Assembly (NCBI RefSeq): GCF_004014805.1
Contig: NZ_ATDN01000017.1
Coordinates: 1 to 64,000, forward strand
Reading direction: 5' to 3'
Source: Mycolicibacterium elephantis DSM 44368
GTDB lineage: Bacteria; Actinomycetota; Actinomycetes; Mycobacteriales; Mycobacteriaceae
Length of the DNA: 64,000 bases
A model generated the notes under the pieces. It was given only the letters and a program-made list of their open reading frames with translations. It ran no database searches and was not told the origin of the DNA. The position numbers were made by a program, and so were the translations under genes. This document shows positions 9,381 to 19,417 of the stretch, piece after piece (positions within the stretch are counted from its first letter, which is position 1; each line of letters opens with the position of its first letter).

Positions 9381-9485
9381 TCTCGCGCGAGCACTGCCAC
9401 GGCGCAGAAATCGACGATCTGAATGCGGCGGGGGCGGCTTGTCGCGACGGATCGCGGCGGCAACGCTGTCACAGTCCCCCGGGCG

Positions 9486-10136
9486 CTATGCGCCGAGCAC
9501 GCCCGAGGCGCTCAGTTCGTCGATCATGATTTTCGCCATCCGCTCAGCACGTTTGTCGCAGGACACTCGGGCGGCCTCGGGGTCGCCTCGGCGGATCGCC
9601 GCGATCTCCTCTTCGTAGATCGGGCCGAAGTCAGCTTGGTTGTCGGGGTACTTCCAGAAGCTGTTGGGCACGAAGCTCTGCGACGCGCGGATCGCGGCCT
9701 GAAGCCGGGGACCGGCGTACTCCTCGTTGAGCGTGGTCCGGTAGGCCCAACACGCCTGCTGGAATTGGTGCGAGTCCGCTGCCGTGCGAAACGTCCGCAG
9801 CGAGGAATCGAGGTGCGCGAGGATTCGCGGGGTCGGGTTGGTCGCAGCACGCGCGGCGACAATGCCGGTGAGGATGCCGTACAGCTCGTGGTGTTCGCGA
9901 ATGGTCGCTTCGTCGAACCGGGCCACGAAGGCGCCCCGGTGATAGCGCGTGGACAGAATCCCGTCGTGCTCGAGCTGCAGAATCGCTTCCTGAACCGGGA
10001 TGCGACTCAGGCCGAGCTCCTTGGTGATCCTGGTGCGATCGATCCGGTCCCCGGTGCGCAGCTGACCGCTGAGGATCATGTCGATGATGTGATCGACAAC
10101 CTGATCCTTTTCCTTAACCCCGTAAACCTTCGGCAT
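9486..10136 (-). CDS. GntR-family (FadR/FCD-type) transcriptional regulator
   Basis: A protein of 216 residues. The N-terminal winged helix ([20 protein letters not shown], then [20 protein letters not shown]) is the classic GntR signature. The C-terminal part is an all-helical FCD-like ligand domain. The start ATG at 10136 follows GGGGGGACTCTCGAT. It is divergent from lpqW, the position held by a TetR gene (Rv1167c) in M. tuberculosis, so the regulator type differs here. Confidence 0.87.
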   Translation of the reverse strand: MPKVYGVKEKDQVVDHIIDMILSGQLRTGDRIDRTRITKELGLSRIPVQEAILQLEHDGILSTRYHRGAFVARFDEATIREHHELYGILTGIVAARAATNPTPRILAHLDSSLRTFRTAADSHQFQQACWAYRTTLNEEYAGPRLQAAIRASQSFVPNSFWKYPDNQADFGPIYEEEIAAIRRGDPEAARVSCDKRAERMAKIMIDELSASGVLGA

Positions 10137-10248
10137 ATCGAGAGTCCCCCCAGCGTCGCTGAGCAAGTTTCTCACCGTTCGCCGCTCTTTGCCGCCGCAA
10201 CTTCGCCGAAAACGGGGCCTAACGCCGGATGCCGATACCCTGAACACC

Positions 10249-12129
10249 GTGCCGGGACCCATACGCGTCATTGTCGCGATATCTGCGCTGGTGACAGCGG
10301 TGGCGGCCTGTACCGTCAGCCCCCCGCCGGCGCCCCAAAGCACCGACACCACCGAGGTGGCCGCCCCGCCACCGCCCCGGTTGACCCAGATCATCATGGC
10401 CATCGACTGGATCGGGCCGGGTTTCAACCCGCATCTGCTGTCCGACCAGTCGCCGGTCAACGCCGCGATCAGTTCCTTGGTGCTGCCGAGTTCGTTCCGC
10501 CCGATTCCGGATCCGAAGAGCCCGACGGGTTCGCGATGGGCGCTCGACACCAGCCTGCTGGAGTCCGCGGAGGTCACCAGTGAAGACCCATTCACCGTCA
10601 CCTACAAGATCCGGCCCGAGGCGTCCTGGACGGACAATGCGCCCATCGCCGCCGACGACTACTGGTATCTGTGGCGACAGATGGTCAGCCAGCCCGGGGT
10701 GGTCGACCCCGCGGGCTATGACCTGATCACCGGCGTCCAGTCGGTGGAGGGCGGCAAGACCGCGGTGGTGACCTTCTCGCAGCCGTATCCGGCATGGCGC
10801 GAGTTGTTCAACGACATCCTGCCCGCCCACATCGTCAAGGACATCCCCGGCGGTTTCGCGGCGGGGTTGGCGCGGGCGCTGCCCGTCACCGGCGGGCAGT
10901 TCCGGGTCGAGACCATCGACCCGCAGCGCGACGAGATCCTGTTGGCCCGCAACGATCGCTACTGGGCTCAGCCCGCCAAGCCGGATCAGATCCTGTTCCG
11001 CCGCGGTGGCGACTCCGCCGCGCTGGCCGACTCGATCCGCAACGGCGACACCCAGGTGGCCCAGGTGCACGGCGGGGCCGCCGCATTCGCGCAGCTGTCC
11101 GCGATCCCCGACGTGCGCACGGCCCGCATCGTCACCCCCCGCGTCATGCAGCTGACGCTGCGCGCCCAGCAGCCCGCGCTCGCCGACACCCAAGTGCGCA
11201 AAGCGATTCTGGGTCTGCTCGATGTCGACCTGCTCGCCTCCGTCGGCGCCGGTGACGACAACACCGTGACGCTTGCACAGGCGCAGATTCGCTCGCCGTC
11301 CGATCCCGGTTATGTGCCCACCGCGCCGCCGGCGATGAGCCGGGATGCGGCGCTCGACCTGCTCTTCGACGCCGGTTACAAACTCGAGCCGAGCCAGAAC
11401 GCCACGACGGCCCCCGGCACGCCTGCCCCCGACGACGGCCGCGGCCGCATCACCAAGGACGGGGTGCCGCTGACGCTCGTGCTCGGCGTGGCGGCCAACG
11501 ATCCGACGTCAGTGGCGGTTGCGAACACCGCCGCCGACCAGTTGCGCAATGTCGGCATCACGGCGTCGGTCTCGGCACTTGATCCGGTTGTGTTGTACGG
11601 CGAGGCGCTGACCAGCAATCGCGTCGACGCCGTCATCGGATGGCGCCAGGCCGGCGGCGATCTCGCGACCGCGCTGGCGTCACGCTATGGCTGCCGCGCG
11701 CTCGAGGCCACAGCGGTGGCGACCACCCCCGCGAACCCGACGCCGCCGCCCACCGGGGCCGAGCCCACCGCGCCGACCAGAACCGCGCCGCCGCCGGAGC
11801 CGCCTGCCACCACCCCGACCGCGACGACCGCCGCGCCCAGCCCGGAACCGGAACCCGGCGAGCTGGTGCAGGCGCCGAGCAACATCACCGGCATCTGCGA
11901 TCACAGCATCCAGCCGAAAATCGATGCGGCACTGGACGGTAGGGAAGACATCGCCGACGTCATCACCGCCGTCGAACCGCGGTTGTGGAACATGGCGACC
12001 GTGCTGCCGATCCTGCAGGACACCACGATCGTCGCCGCCGGACCAAGCGTGCGCAACGTCAGCCTGTCGGGTGCCGTCCCGGTGGGCATCGTGGGCGACG
12101 CAGGGGACTGGATCAAGGCGCCGCAGTAG
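10249..12129 (+). CDS. lpqW: Lipoprotein LpqW, regulator of PIM/LAM biosynthesis
   Basis: With the GTG at 10249 the protein has 626 residues and a compact lipoprotein signal: [20 protein letters not shown] followed by the lipobox Cys at 21 (AVAAC). An upstream ATG (10189) would add 20 residues that spoil the signal and overlap the GntR promoter. The body resembles family-5 extracellular solute-binding proteins ([20 protein letters not shown], and a C-terminal Pro/Thr-rich insertion near residues 500-540). In mycobacteria LpqW steers PIM intermediates between polar PIM and LAM, and suppressor mutations of lpqW mutants map to pimE. Both genes lie in this window. Confidence 0.92.
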   Translation: MPGPIRVIVAISALVTAVAACTVSPPPAPQSTDTTEVAAPPPPRLTQIIMAIDWIGPGFNPHLLSDQSPVNAAISSLVLPSSFRPIPDPKSPTGSRWALDTSLLESAEVTSEDPFTVTYKIRPEASWTDNAPIAADDYWYLWRQMVSQPGVVDPAGYDLITGVQSVEGGKTAVVTFSQPYPAWRELFNDILPAHIVKDIPGGFAAGLARALPVTGGQFRVETIDPQRDEILLARNDRYWAQPAKPDQILFRRGGDSAALADSIRNGDTQVAQVHGGAAAFAQLSAIPDVRTARIVTPRVMQLTLRAQQPALADTQVRKAILGLLDVDLLASVGAGDDNTVTLAQAQIRSPSDPGYVPTAPPAMSRDAALDLLFDAGYKLEPSQNATTAPGTPAPDDGRGRITKDGVPLTLVLGVAANDPTSVAVANTAADQLRNVGITASVSALDPVVLYGEALTSNRVDAVIGWRQAGGDLATALASRYGCRALEATAVATTPANPTPPPTGAEPTAPTRTAPPPEPPATTPTATTAAPSPEPEPGELVQAPSNITGICDHSIQPKIDAALDGREDIADVITAVEPRLWNMATVLPILQDTTIVAAGPSVRNVSLSGAVPVGIVGDAGDWIKAPQ

Positions 12130-12517
12130 CCCGACACACGACACGACCGCCGAGTGTGGGCATAACGCGCGCTCCTCGCGGAGAACCGTGCCGCAACCCC
12201 ACACTCGACGGTCAGCAGGCCGCGGTGTCCGAGCCGCCTCGGAACCGTCGGTGCTGCCGGCGTCCGTGTCAGCGGTGCCGGACCCGTTGGCGTCACCGAT
12301 ACGTCAGAGACGGCTTCATCTGGCCGTGATCTGATCAGCCCGGCGGCCGCCAGGGGCCATGTAGCAAATATTAGATGGCGGCACGGACCCCGGGTCAACA
12401 CTCGAAGCAGACCGCCAGAAAATAAATTCAGCGCAAAATTTACCAATCCGTTAACGATTAACTGACTCTCCGGTAGCTTGTTCTTGACATGGCCGACGTC
12501 TACGTAAAGGAGATGCC
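12130..12517. other. Intergenic region: inverted repeat then AT-rich promoter zone
   Basis: This 388-base gap holds the inverted repeat at 12145-12213 right after lpqW. From about 12360 on, an AT-rich stretch (AATATTAGATGG, AAATAAATTCAGCGCAAAAT, TTAACGATTAACTGAC) leads to the second gjpA-like gene. I see no gene in it. Confidence 0.55.
12145..12213. terminator. Inverted repeat after lpqW, possible terminator
   Basis: GACCGCCGAGTGTGGG (12145-12160) pairs with CCCACACTCGACGGTC (12198-12213) with one mismatch. The 37-base centre contains a smaller hairpin of its own (GCGCTCCTCGCGGAG). It begins 15 bases after the lpqW stop codon. It may be a terminator or a copy of a dispersed intergenic repeat. 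Confidence 0.55.
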
Positions 12518-13885
12518 ATGCAGGGAGCCGTTCGCCCCTACGTAACCGCAGGGGTGGCGTTGGTCGGAGCCAGCGTGATCGCCGTCAGTCCGGTGGCGCC
12601 GCCGGTACCCGACCTGAAGGTCGCAGCAACGCCGAGCGCCAGCACGGCGATGCAACTCACCTCGGCATCCAACCCGTTGGCCGCGCTGTCGGACCTGTTC
12701 GGGAACACCTTGGCCAGCGGATCGGGGCTGCTCGAACAGTTCCTCGAAAGCCCAGCTCCGATTCTGAACCAGGTGCTGGTGAACCAGTTCGCCAACTTCG
12801 ATCTCGTCGTCGCGACTGCCCAACAGATCGGGATTCTTCTTCCCGATCTGATCCAGCAAGTCGGAATGGATCTGCAGAAGATCGCCTCGCAGTTGTCTGA
12901 CGGCAACTTCGTCGGCGCGGCCCAGACGTTGAACTCGACCTTGCTCATCGCAGGGCTTCCGCTGCTCGGTCTCATCGGCCCGCCGCTGGCCATCTTGCAG
13001 AACACCACGCAGAACATCGCCAACGTGTTCGCTGCACTGCCGGAGAACGTGTTCCCGGTGATCATGTCGGTCATCGGCCCGATCAGTTCGACGATCAACG
13101 GGGTTGCCGACATCGCACAGACCGTCTTCGATGCCGCCCGCGCGGGCGACTTCATCACCGCCGCCGGGGCACTGGTCAGCGCGCCCATCGTGATGGCCGA
13201 CGTGATTCTCAACGGGTTCGGAGGCGGGGTGGGACTGCTTACGCCGCAACTGAATTTCTTCAGCTCAGGCCCGATCGGCATGCTGCTCGGTTTGCGCAAC
13301 GTCATCGCGGACGCGCTCAACCCGATCGCGGTGCCCACGGCGAATGCGGCGGCGAACCGGGCGCCCGACATGCAGGCCGACGTCATCACCGTCAACCTCA
13401 ATGGCGCAGCGAAGACCGCGGGTGCCGTCGAGGGCGCGTCGTCCGAGCTCGGCGATGACACGGGCTCGTCGGGAGCCGTCGAAGGCCCGGAGGGGTCCGG
13501 CGTCGCAGCGGTGTCCAGCGAGGAGAACGACGCCCTCGGGGGGAGCGCGGCCGAGGAGCAGGAAGTCGAATCCGAGGAGCCGGCGGTCAACGATGACGCG
13601 CCTCTCGACGAGGATGACGAATCCGGCCTCGAGGACGTCGATGAGACGGGCACGAAGGCCGGTGGTGGTGAGGTGCGCGAGAGCTTGGTCGCCACTCCCG
13701 GCCAGACGGGCCTGAGCGTCGGCGCTGGAACCGGTGAGGGCGGCGAGGCCCCCACCGAAGGCAACGAGGCCTCCGGTGGCGGCAACGACGACGCCGGCGG
13801 TTCGGACGACGACGGCGACGCCGACAGTGATGCCGGCAACGCCGGCGGCGGCTCGGGCTCCGGCGGTTCGGGCGGCGACGAGTAG
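12518..13885 (+). CDS. GjpA-like exported/outer-membrane protein with acidic tail (paralogue 2)
   Basis: A protein of 455 residues. AAGGAGATGCC precedes the ATG. The N-terminus MQGAVRPYVTAGVALVGASV is nearly identical to paralogue 1. Residues 50-290 alternate hydrophobic helices and Gly/Ala segments (PAPILNQVLVNQFANFDLVV, LLIAGLPLLGLIGPPLAILQ). The C-terminal 150 residues are acidic and then Gly/Asp/Ser-rich. Related proteins are annotated as outer membrane porin GjpA; this is a family name and not proof of pore activity. It lies between lpqW and mshB, the slot of PPE17/PE11 in M. tuberculosis. Confidence 0.72.
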   Translation: MQGAVRPYVTAGVALVGASVIAVSPVAPPVPDLKVAATPSASTAMQLTSASNPLAALSDLFGNTLASGSGLLEQFLESPAPILNQVLVNQFANFDLVVATAQQIGILLPDLIQQVGMDLQKIASQLSDGNFVGAAQTLNSTLLIAGLPLLGLIGPPLAILQNTTQNIANVFAALPENVFPVIMSVIGPISSTINGVADIAQTVFDAARAGDFITAAGALVSAPIVMADVILNGFGGGVGLLTPQLNFFSSGPIGMLLGLRNVIADALNPIAVPTANAAANRAPDMQADVITVNLNGAAKTAGAVEGASSELGDDTGSSGAVEGPEGSGVAAVSSEENDALGGSAAEEQEVESEEPAVNDDAPLDEDDESGLEDVDETGTKAGGGEVRESLVATPGQTGLSVGAGTGEGGEAPTEGNEASGGGNDDAGGSDDDGDADSDAGNAGGGSGSGGSGGDE

Positions 13886-13902
13886 CCACCGCCAGAACTG
13901 GG

Positions 13903-13937
13903 TCGGTCCCCCTCCTGGTCGGCAGGAGGGGGACCGA
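13903..13937. terminator. 15-bp perfect hairpin after gjpA-like gene 2
   Basis: TCGGTCCCCCTCCTG (13903-13917) pairs perfectly with CAGGAGGGGGACCGA (13923-13937) around the loop GTCGG, 18 bases after the stop codon. It is followed by an AT-rich zone with TTTTTG near 13979. Its core resembles the hairpin that follows gjpA-like gene 1. Confidence 0.85.
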
Positions 13938-14157
13938 TTCCTGTCGCCTCGAGGCCAAGTTACTTGACTTCGATAGCATTTTTGTTAGCTGAAATTGAAT
14001 GCTGCTAATCGGAGATCAGCGCAGGCCAATCCGCACCGGAAACGATCACGATCAGATCTCACTGCTCATTGGCAAATAATAAAGCACTTCTAACTGGGCA
14101 ATCCGGATCGCCCCACGGTGCTGGCGGGTTCGGGGAGCCGACGGCAAGCTGGTGCGA

Positions 14158-15033
14158 ATGGAAACCCCGCGGCTGCTGTTTGTCCATGCTCATCCCGACG
14201 ACGAGACGATCGCCACGGGCGCGACGATCGCCCACTACGTCGCGCGCGGAGCGCAGGTCAGGGTCGTCACGTGCACGCTGGGCGAGGAAGGCGAGGTGAT
14301 CGGCGAGCGGTGGGCACAGCTCGCCGTCGACCAGGCCGACCAACTCGGCGGCTTCCGCGTCGCCGAACTGACCGCGGCGCTGCGCGCCCTCGGCCTCGAC
14401 GAGCCGATCTACCTCGGCGGTGCGGGCCGGTGGCGCGACTCCGGCATGGCCGGTACGCCGCCGCGGCGCAGGCAGCGGTTCATCGACGCGAATCCGGACG
14501 AGGCCGTCGGCGCGCTGGTGGCCCACATCCGCGAGGTGCGCCCGCACGTCGTCGTCACCTACGACCCGCAGGGCGGTTACGGCCATCCGGACCACATCCA
14601 CACTCACGAGGTGACGATGGCGGCCGTGGCCGCCTCGGCCGGCGCCGACCACCCGGGGGAGCCGTGGAGCGTGCCGAAGGTCTACTGGTCGGTGTTCGCG
14701 AAATCCGCCATCGCGGAAGGCTTAGGCGCGCTGGGCGACGTGCCGTCCGGATGGGTTCGGGTCTCTGCCGACGACCTGGGGTTCGGATACTCCGACGACG
14801 CGATCGATGCGGTCATCGAGGCCGACGATCAATTGGCCGCCAAGGTCGCGGCGCTGCGCGCACACGCCACGCAGGTCACCGTCGCGCCCGACGGGCGGTC
14901 CTTCGCGCTGTCGAACAACATCGCGCTGCCGATCGGCGCGGTCGAGCACTACGTCCTCGCTTCAGGCGCCGCGGGCGAACGTGACGCCCGAGGCTGGGAA
15001 ACCGATCTACTCGCGGGGCTCAACCTTCGATAG
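14158..15033 (+). CDS. mshB: GlcNAc-Ins deacetylase MshB (mycothiol biosynthesis)
   Basis: A zinc-dependent deacetylase of the PIG-L/LmbE family, 291 residues. It removes the acetyl group from N-acetylglucosaminyl-inositol, the second committed step of mycothiol synthesis in the cytosol. The zinc and catalytic motif is AHPDDE at residues 11-16, and the second zinc motif [13 protein letters not shown] lies near residue 145. [20 protein letters not shown] and [15 protein letters not shown] are typical of MshB rather than Mca. The ATG at 14158 is used; a GTG lies two codons upstream at 14152. Confidence 0.95.
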   Translation: METPRLLFVHAHPDDETIATGATIAHYVARGAQVRVVTCTLGEEGEVIGERWAQLAVDQADQLGGFRVAELTAALRALGLDEPIYLGGAGRWRDSGMAGTPPRRRQRFIDANPDEAVGALVAHIREVRPHVVVTYDPQGGYGHPDHIHTHEVTMAAVAASAGADHPGEPWSVPKVYWSVFAKSAIAEGLGALGDVPSGWVRVSADDLGFGYSDDAIDAVIEADDQLAAKVAALRAHATQVTVAPDGRSFALSNNIALPIGAVEHYVLASGAAGERDARGWETDLLAGLNLR

Positions 15034-15081
15034 CCGAGAAGGTAAGCTGCCGACATCGACAGCGCGCGGAAGGGATGACAC

Positions 15082-15189
15082 ATGGACCAGGACCTCGATC
15101 CCAACCTGCAGCACTGGCAGGACCGGTTCGACAACTTCCAATGGGTGCTGGGCTCGATGGTGTCGCTGCTGGACAGCATTCCGACCTGA
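15082..15189 (+). CDS. Putative small protein, 35 residues, upstream of and overlapping Rv1171-like gene
   Basis: The frame reads MDQDLDPNLQHWQDRFDNFQ and ends WVLGSMVSLLDSIPT. GGAAGGGATGACAC gives a well-spaced ribosome site for the ATG at 15082, better than for any start in the overlapping frame of the next gene. The amphipathic C-terminal half could be membrane-active. It overlaps the next gene, suggesting translational coupling. I do not recognise a function. Confidence 0.45.
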   Translation: MDQDLDPNLQHWQDRFDNFQWVLGSMVSLLDSIPT

Positions 15190-15572
15190 CCGCATCAGCC
15201 GACACCACCAGTCCATTGCGCGTGGTGGTTCTGACATTGCTCGCGCTCGACGGCGTGCTCTGCGCGATCGCCGCGGCGTTCTTCCTGCCCCTGCGGATCG
15301 GCACGATCCCGTTTCCCATCAGCGCGTTCATCGCGGGCGCGGTCAACGCGGCGCTGGTATGGGCGGCGCTGCACTGGACATCGTCGCCCCGGGTCGCCGC
15401 GCTGCCACTCTGGACCTGGCTGGGCGCGATGGCCGTGATGTTCCTGGGCGGGCCGGGCGAAGACGTCATCTTCGGAGCCGCCGGGCTGACGGCCTACGCG
15501 GTCCTGCTGCTGCTCCTGGTGTGCGGCACGTTACCGCCGGCACTCGTGCTCCGGCGGCACGTGAACGCCTAA
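15141..15572 (+). CDS. Rv1171-like small membrane protein
   Basis: A protein of about 143 residues (start chosen at ATG 15141; 15075 is possible but the only Shine-Dalgarno there fits the 35-residue frame instead). Four hydrophobic helices are visible: VVVLTLLALDGVLCAIAAAF, PFPISAFIAGAVNAALVWAA, LWTWLGAMAVMFLGG and AVLLLLLVCGTLPPALVL. No catalytic motif is seen. It follows mshB as Rv1171 does. The stop overlaps the convergent gjpA-like gene by 4 bases. Confidence 0.75.
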   Translation: MGAGLDGVAAGQHSDLTASADTTSPLRVVVLTLLALDGVLCAIAAAFFLPLRIGTIPFPISAFIAGAVNAALVWAALHWTSSPRVAALPLWTWLGAMAVMFLGGPGEDVIFGAAGLTAYAVLLLLLVCGTLPPALVLRRHVNA

Positions 15573-16624
15573 GACTGGCCGCCATACCCGGCGTCGGCGC
15601 CGTCCCCGGCGTCGGCACCATCCCCGGCGTCTCCGCCATTGGTCGCGTCGACGCTCGGCGCCTCCGCCTCGATCTGCTTGTTGTCGCCCGGTGAGGCGTC
15701 GTCGAGGTCGGTGCCCTCGTCGGTGGGGTCCGTGGCGTCGACGCCCGAACTGCGGACCTCACCTTGGGCCGCCACCGTCCCGTTGGTCGACGTGGTCTCC
15801 TCGATCTCGACCTCCTCGTTCTCTTCGAGTTCTTCGTTCTCTTCGAGTTCTTCGGTCTCTTCGAGTTCGGTGGTCTCTTCGAGTTCGGCGGTCTCTTCGA
15901 CGTCGGTGGTCTCTTCGGTTTCCTCGGTGGTCTCTTCGGTCGTTTCGGCGCCTTCGGCGGCCTCCTCCTCGACCTCGCCGGCCACTTCGGCGCTTTCGGG
16001 AACCGTCGTCTCCTCCTCGTCGGCCGGCAGCGAGTTCGCCAGCATCGACTTCATCGGGGGAGTCTCGACCGCTGCTTGCAGCGGCGGGAGCGGCGGAATC
16101 GGCGGGATGAGCCAGCCGAAGAAGAAATAGAACTCGGTGACCGCGAAGTTCCACAGCGAGTTCACCGTCGTCGAACCGAGCGCCGACAGGCCGTCGATGT
16201 AGCTGTTGAGGTTGAGCGGGTCGCTGACCACCGGCGCGACCAGATCCACGACGAAACTGTTGGCGATCGGCCGGATCAGGCTGAAGTAGAAGATGTTGAT
16301 CTGATCGGCGAGCTCGAACCCGAACGGTATGAAATCGACCACGTACGCCGCGAGTTCGACCCCGTAGTCAATCCAGGGCAGCAGGCTGTTCCAGGCGTTG
16401 ATGATGGCGTCGCCGGCGGCATTGAGCGCAACCGGGTCGCCCGGCGCGGCTGTAGGTTGAACCGCCGCGAGCAGCTCGACGAAGTCGTTGGAGACGACCC
16501 GGACCGGCGCGCTGGTGTGGGCGATGACCTCGGGCGGCGGTGCCTGCACGGGAGCGATCGCGATGGCGGTGGCTCCGACGACGGAGACGCCCGACATCAG
16601 AAGAGATCTGACGGATACACCCAT
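15569..16624 (-). CDS. GjpA-like exported protein with Glu/Thr-repeat tail (paralogue 3)
   Basis: A protein of 351 residues. AGAGGAGCTCCC precedes the ATG at 16624. The N-terminus MGVSVRSLLMSGVSVVGATA is a shorter relative of the other two paralogues (compare VALVGASVIA). Residues 70-180 hold hydrophobic segments (YGVELAAYVVDFIPFGFELA). From residue 195 the chain becomes almost pure Glu/Thr/Val with imperfect repeats of the types EETTEE and EELEENEE, followed by an Asp/Gly-rich end with DAGDGADAG repeats. It lies between the Rv1171-like gene and fbiC, exactly where PE12 is found in M. tuberculosis. Confidence 0.65.
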   Translation of the reverse strand: MGVSVRSLLMSGVSVVGATAIAIAPVQAPPPEVIAHTSAPVRVVSNDFVELLAAVQPTAAPGDPVALNAAGDAIINAWNSLLPWIDYGVELAAYVVDFIPFGFELADQINIFYFSLIRPIANSFVVDLVAPVVSDPLNLNSYIDGLSALGSTTVNSLWNFAVTEFYFFFGWLIPPIPPLPPLQAAVETPPMKSMLANSLPADEEETTVPESAEVAGEVEEEAAEGAETTEETTEETEETTDVEETAELEETTELEETEELEENEELEENEEVEIEETTSTNGTVAAQGEVRSSGVDATDPTDEGTDLDDASPGDNKQIEAEAPSVDATNGGDAGDGADAGDGADAGYGGQS

Positions 16625-16812
16625 GGGAGCTCCTCTGGTGCTGCGACGCGTCGGTCGGCGTTTACGGTGCTGTCAAACTGAGAGGATTATTGCGTAGATG
16701 GGGTGCACCGCACGACGAACTGGTGGGACTACTGTGGCCGGTATGTCAGGCGTAGGCGTTTCAGCATGTGAGACACGCGGATGATCCGGACCGACCCCGG
16801 AGTTACACGAGA

Positions 16813-19392
16813 GTGGCTCTGAACCCCCAGCGCGGCGCCGACCTGCCCGATCCGGTGGTCCCACCGAAGCCCGACGCGTCGAGTCCCACGGCACTGCGGC
16901 GTGTGTTGCGGCGCGCCCGCGACGGCGTGGCGCTCAACGTCGAGGAAGCCGCGATCGCGATGACAGCCCGCGGCGAGGATCTCGCCGACCTGTGCGTCAG
17001 CGCCGCCCGCGTCCGCGATGCGGGGCTCGAATCGGCCGGTCGACGGGGCCCCAACGGCCGTCTGCCGGTGACCTATTCACGCAAGGTCTTCGTCCCCGTC
17101 ACGCACCTGTGCCGCGACACCTGTCACTACTGCACGTTCGTCACCGTCCCCGGCAAGCTGCGCGCCGCCGGTCTGGGCATGTACATGGAACCCGACGAGA
17201 TCCTCGACGTGGCGCGTCGCGGCGCCGAATTGGGTTGCAAGGAAGCGCTGTTCACTCTCGGTGACCGTCCGGAGGCGCGTTGGGAAGAGGCCAGGCAATG
17301 GCTCGACGAACGAGGCTATGACTCGACGCTGGACTACGTACGTGCCATGGCGATCCGGGTGCTGGAGGAGACCGGCCTGCTACCACACCTGAATCCCGGC
17401 GTGATGAGCTGGTCGGAGCTGTCGCGGCTCAAGCCGGTTGCGCCCTCGATGGGCATGATGCTGGAGACGACGTCGCGGCGGCTGTTCGAGACCAAGAGCA
17501 TGGCGCACTACGGCAGCCCCGACAAGGACCCTGAGGTCCGGTTGCGCACACTGGTCGACGCCGGCCGGCTGTCCATCCCGTTCACCACCGGCCTGCTCGT
17601 CGGCATCGGTGAGACGTTGACCGAGCGCGCCGAGACCATCCACGCGATCCGGCGGGTGCACAAGGAGTTCGGGCACGTGCAGGAAGTCATCGTGCAGAAC
17701 TTCCGCGCCAAGGACCACACCGCGATGGCGTCGTCACCGGATGCTGCCTTCGAGGACTTCATCGCGACCGTGGCGGTCACCCGGTTGGTGATGGGACCCA
17801 AGATGCGCGTTCAGGCCCCGCCGAACCTGGTGTCACGCACGGAGTGCCTGGCGTTGGTCGGCGCTGGTGTCGACGACTGGGGTGGCGTGTCGCCGTTGAC
17901 ACCCGATCACGTCAACCCGGAACGGCCGTGGCCCGGCTTGGACGAGCTGTCCACCGTCACCGCCGAAGCCGGCTACGACCTGGTGCAGCGGCTCACCGCG
18001 CAACCACAGTACGTGCAGGCAGGCGCGGCGTGGATCGACCCGCGGGTGCGTGGCCACGTCGACGCGCTGGCCGACCCCGACACCGGGCTGGCCTTGGATG
18101 TCAACCCGACCGGACGGCCATGGCAGGAACCCGACGAGGCGTGGGAATCGTTGGGGCGCACCGATCTCCACTCGGCTATTGACAGCACCGGTCGGTTGAC
18201 CGACACCCGCAGCGACTTGGGCAGCGCGTTCGGTGACTGGGAGTCGATCCGGGAGAAGGTGAGCGAACTCGCCGCACGCACACCCGAGCGCATCGACACC
18301 GACGTGCTGGCCGCGCTGCGCTCAGCCGAACGGGACCCGGCGGGTCTGTCCGACGACGAGTACCTGGCGCTCGCCATGGCCGACGGCCCAGCACTGGATG
18401 CTGTTGCCGCCCTGGCCGATTCACTGCGACGAGACACCGTCGGCGACGACGTGACGTTCGTCGTCAATCGCAACATCAACTTCACCAACATCTGCTATAC
18501 GGGATGCCGGTTCTGTGCGTTCGCCCAGCGCAAGGGTGACGCAGATGCGTACTCGCTGTCCGTCGACGAGGTCGCCGACCGGGCGTGGGAGGCGCACGTG
18601 GCCGGCGCCACCGAGGTGTGCATGCAGGGCGGAATCGACCCGGAACTGCCGGTGACCGGTTATGCCGACCTGGTGCGGGCCGTCAAGGCGCGGGTGCCGT
18701 CGATGCACGTGCACGCCTTCTCGCCAATGGAGATCGCCAACGGCGTGACCAAGAGCGGACTTTCGATCCGCGAGTGGTTGATCGCGCTGCGGGAGGCCGG
18801 CCTGGACACCATTCCCGGCACGGCCGCCGAGATCCTCGACGACGAGGTGCGCTGGGTTCTGACCAAGGGCAAACTGCCGACGTCGATGTGGGTCGAAATC
18901 GTCACCACCGCACACGAAGTCGGGCTGCAGTCGAGTTCGACGATGATGTACGGACACGTCGACACCCCGCGGCACTGGGTCGGCCACTTGCGGATACTGC
19001 GTGAGATTCAAGACCGCACCGGCGGATTCACCGAGTTCGTTCCGCTGCCGTTCGTACACCAGAGCTCGCCGCTGTACCTCGCCGGCGGTGCACGACCGGG
19101 CCCGACGCACCGGGACAACCGCGCTGTGCACGCGTTGGCGCGAATCATGTTGCACGGCCGGATATCCAACATCCAGACCAGCTGGGTGAAGCTGGGCACC
19201 GAGCGGACGCAGGTGATGCTGCGCGGCGGGGCGAACGACCTCGGCGGGACCCTGATGGAGGAGACCATCTCGAGGATGGCGGGCTCGGAGTTCGGTTCGG
19301 CGAAGACAGTCGAGGAACTGACGGCCATCGCCGAGGGCATCGGTCGCCGCGCGCGGCAGCGGTCCACCACCTACGGCCTGCTGGCGGCCTAG
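16813..19392 (+). CDS. fbiC: Bifunctional FO synthase FbiC (coenzyme F420 biosynthesis)
   Basis: A two-module radical-SAM enzyme of 859 residues with the GTG start at 16813 (M. tuberculosis 856). It makes the deazaflavin FO from tyrosine and a diaminouracil, the chromophore of F420. The N-terminal CofG module carries C100-RDT-C104-HY-C107 and the C-terminal CofH module carries C561-YTG-C565-RF-C568, both CxxxCxxC clusters that bind [4Fe-4S]. An in-frame GTG at 16768 would add 15 residues. The downstream genes are not F420 genes, as is usual at this locus. Confidence 0.97.
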   Translation: MALNPQRGADLPDPVVPPKPDASSPTALRRVLRRARDGVALNVEEAAIAMTARGEDLADLCVSAARVRDAGLESAGRRGPNGRLPVTYSRKVFVPVTHLCRDTCHYCTFVTVPGKLRAAGLGMYMEPDEILDVARRGAELGCKEALFTLGDRPEARWEEARQWLDERGYDSTLDYVRAMAIRVLEETGLLPHLNPGVMSWSELSRLKPVAPSMGMMLETTSRRLFETKSMAHYGSPDKDPEVRLRTLVDAGRLSIPFTTGLLVGIGETLTERAETIHAIRRVHKEFGHVQEVIVQNFRAKDHTAMASSPDAAFEDFIATVAVTRLVMGPKMRVQAPPNLVSRTECLALVGAGVDDWGGVSPLTPDHVNPERPWPGLDELSTVTAEAGYDLVQRLTAQPQYVQAGAAWIDPRVRGHVDALADPDTGLALDVNPTGRPWQEPDEAWESLGRTDLHSAIDSTGRLTDTRSDLGSAFGDWESIREKVSELAARTPERIDTDVLAALRSAERDPAGLSDDEYLALAMADGPALDAVAALADSLRRDTVGDDVTFVVNRNINFTNICYTGCRFCAFAQRKGDADAYSLSVDEVADRAWEAHVAGATEVCMQGGIDPELPVTGYADLVRAVKARVPSMHVHAFSPMEIANGVTKSGLSIREWLIALREAGLDTIPGTAAEILDDEVRWVLTKGKLPTSMWVEIVTTAHEVGLQSSSTMMYGHVDTPRHWVGHLRILREIQDRTGGFTEFVPLPFVHQSSPLYLAGGARPGPTHRDNRAVHALARIMLHGRISNIQTSWVKLGTERTQVMLRGGANDLGGTLMEETISRMAGSEFGSAKTVEELTAIAEGIGRRARQRSTTYGLLAA

Positions 19393-19417
19393 CGATTTCG
19401 CCGCAGGCGCGGCGGTG

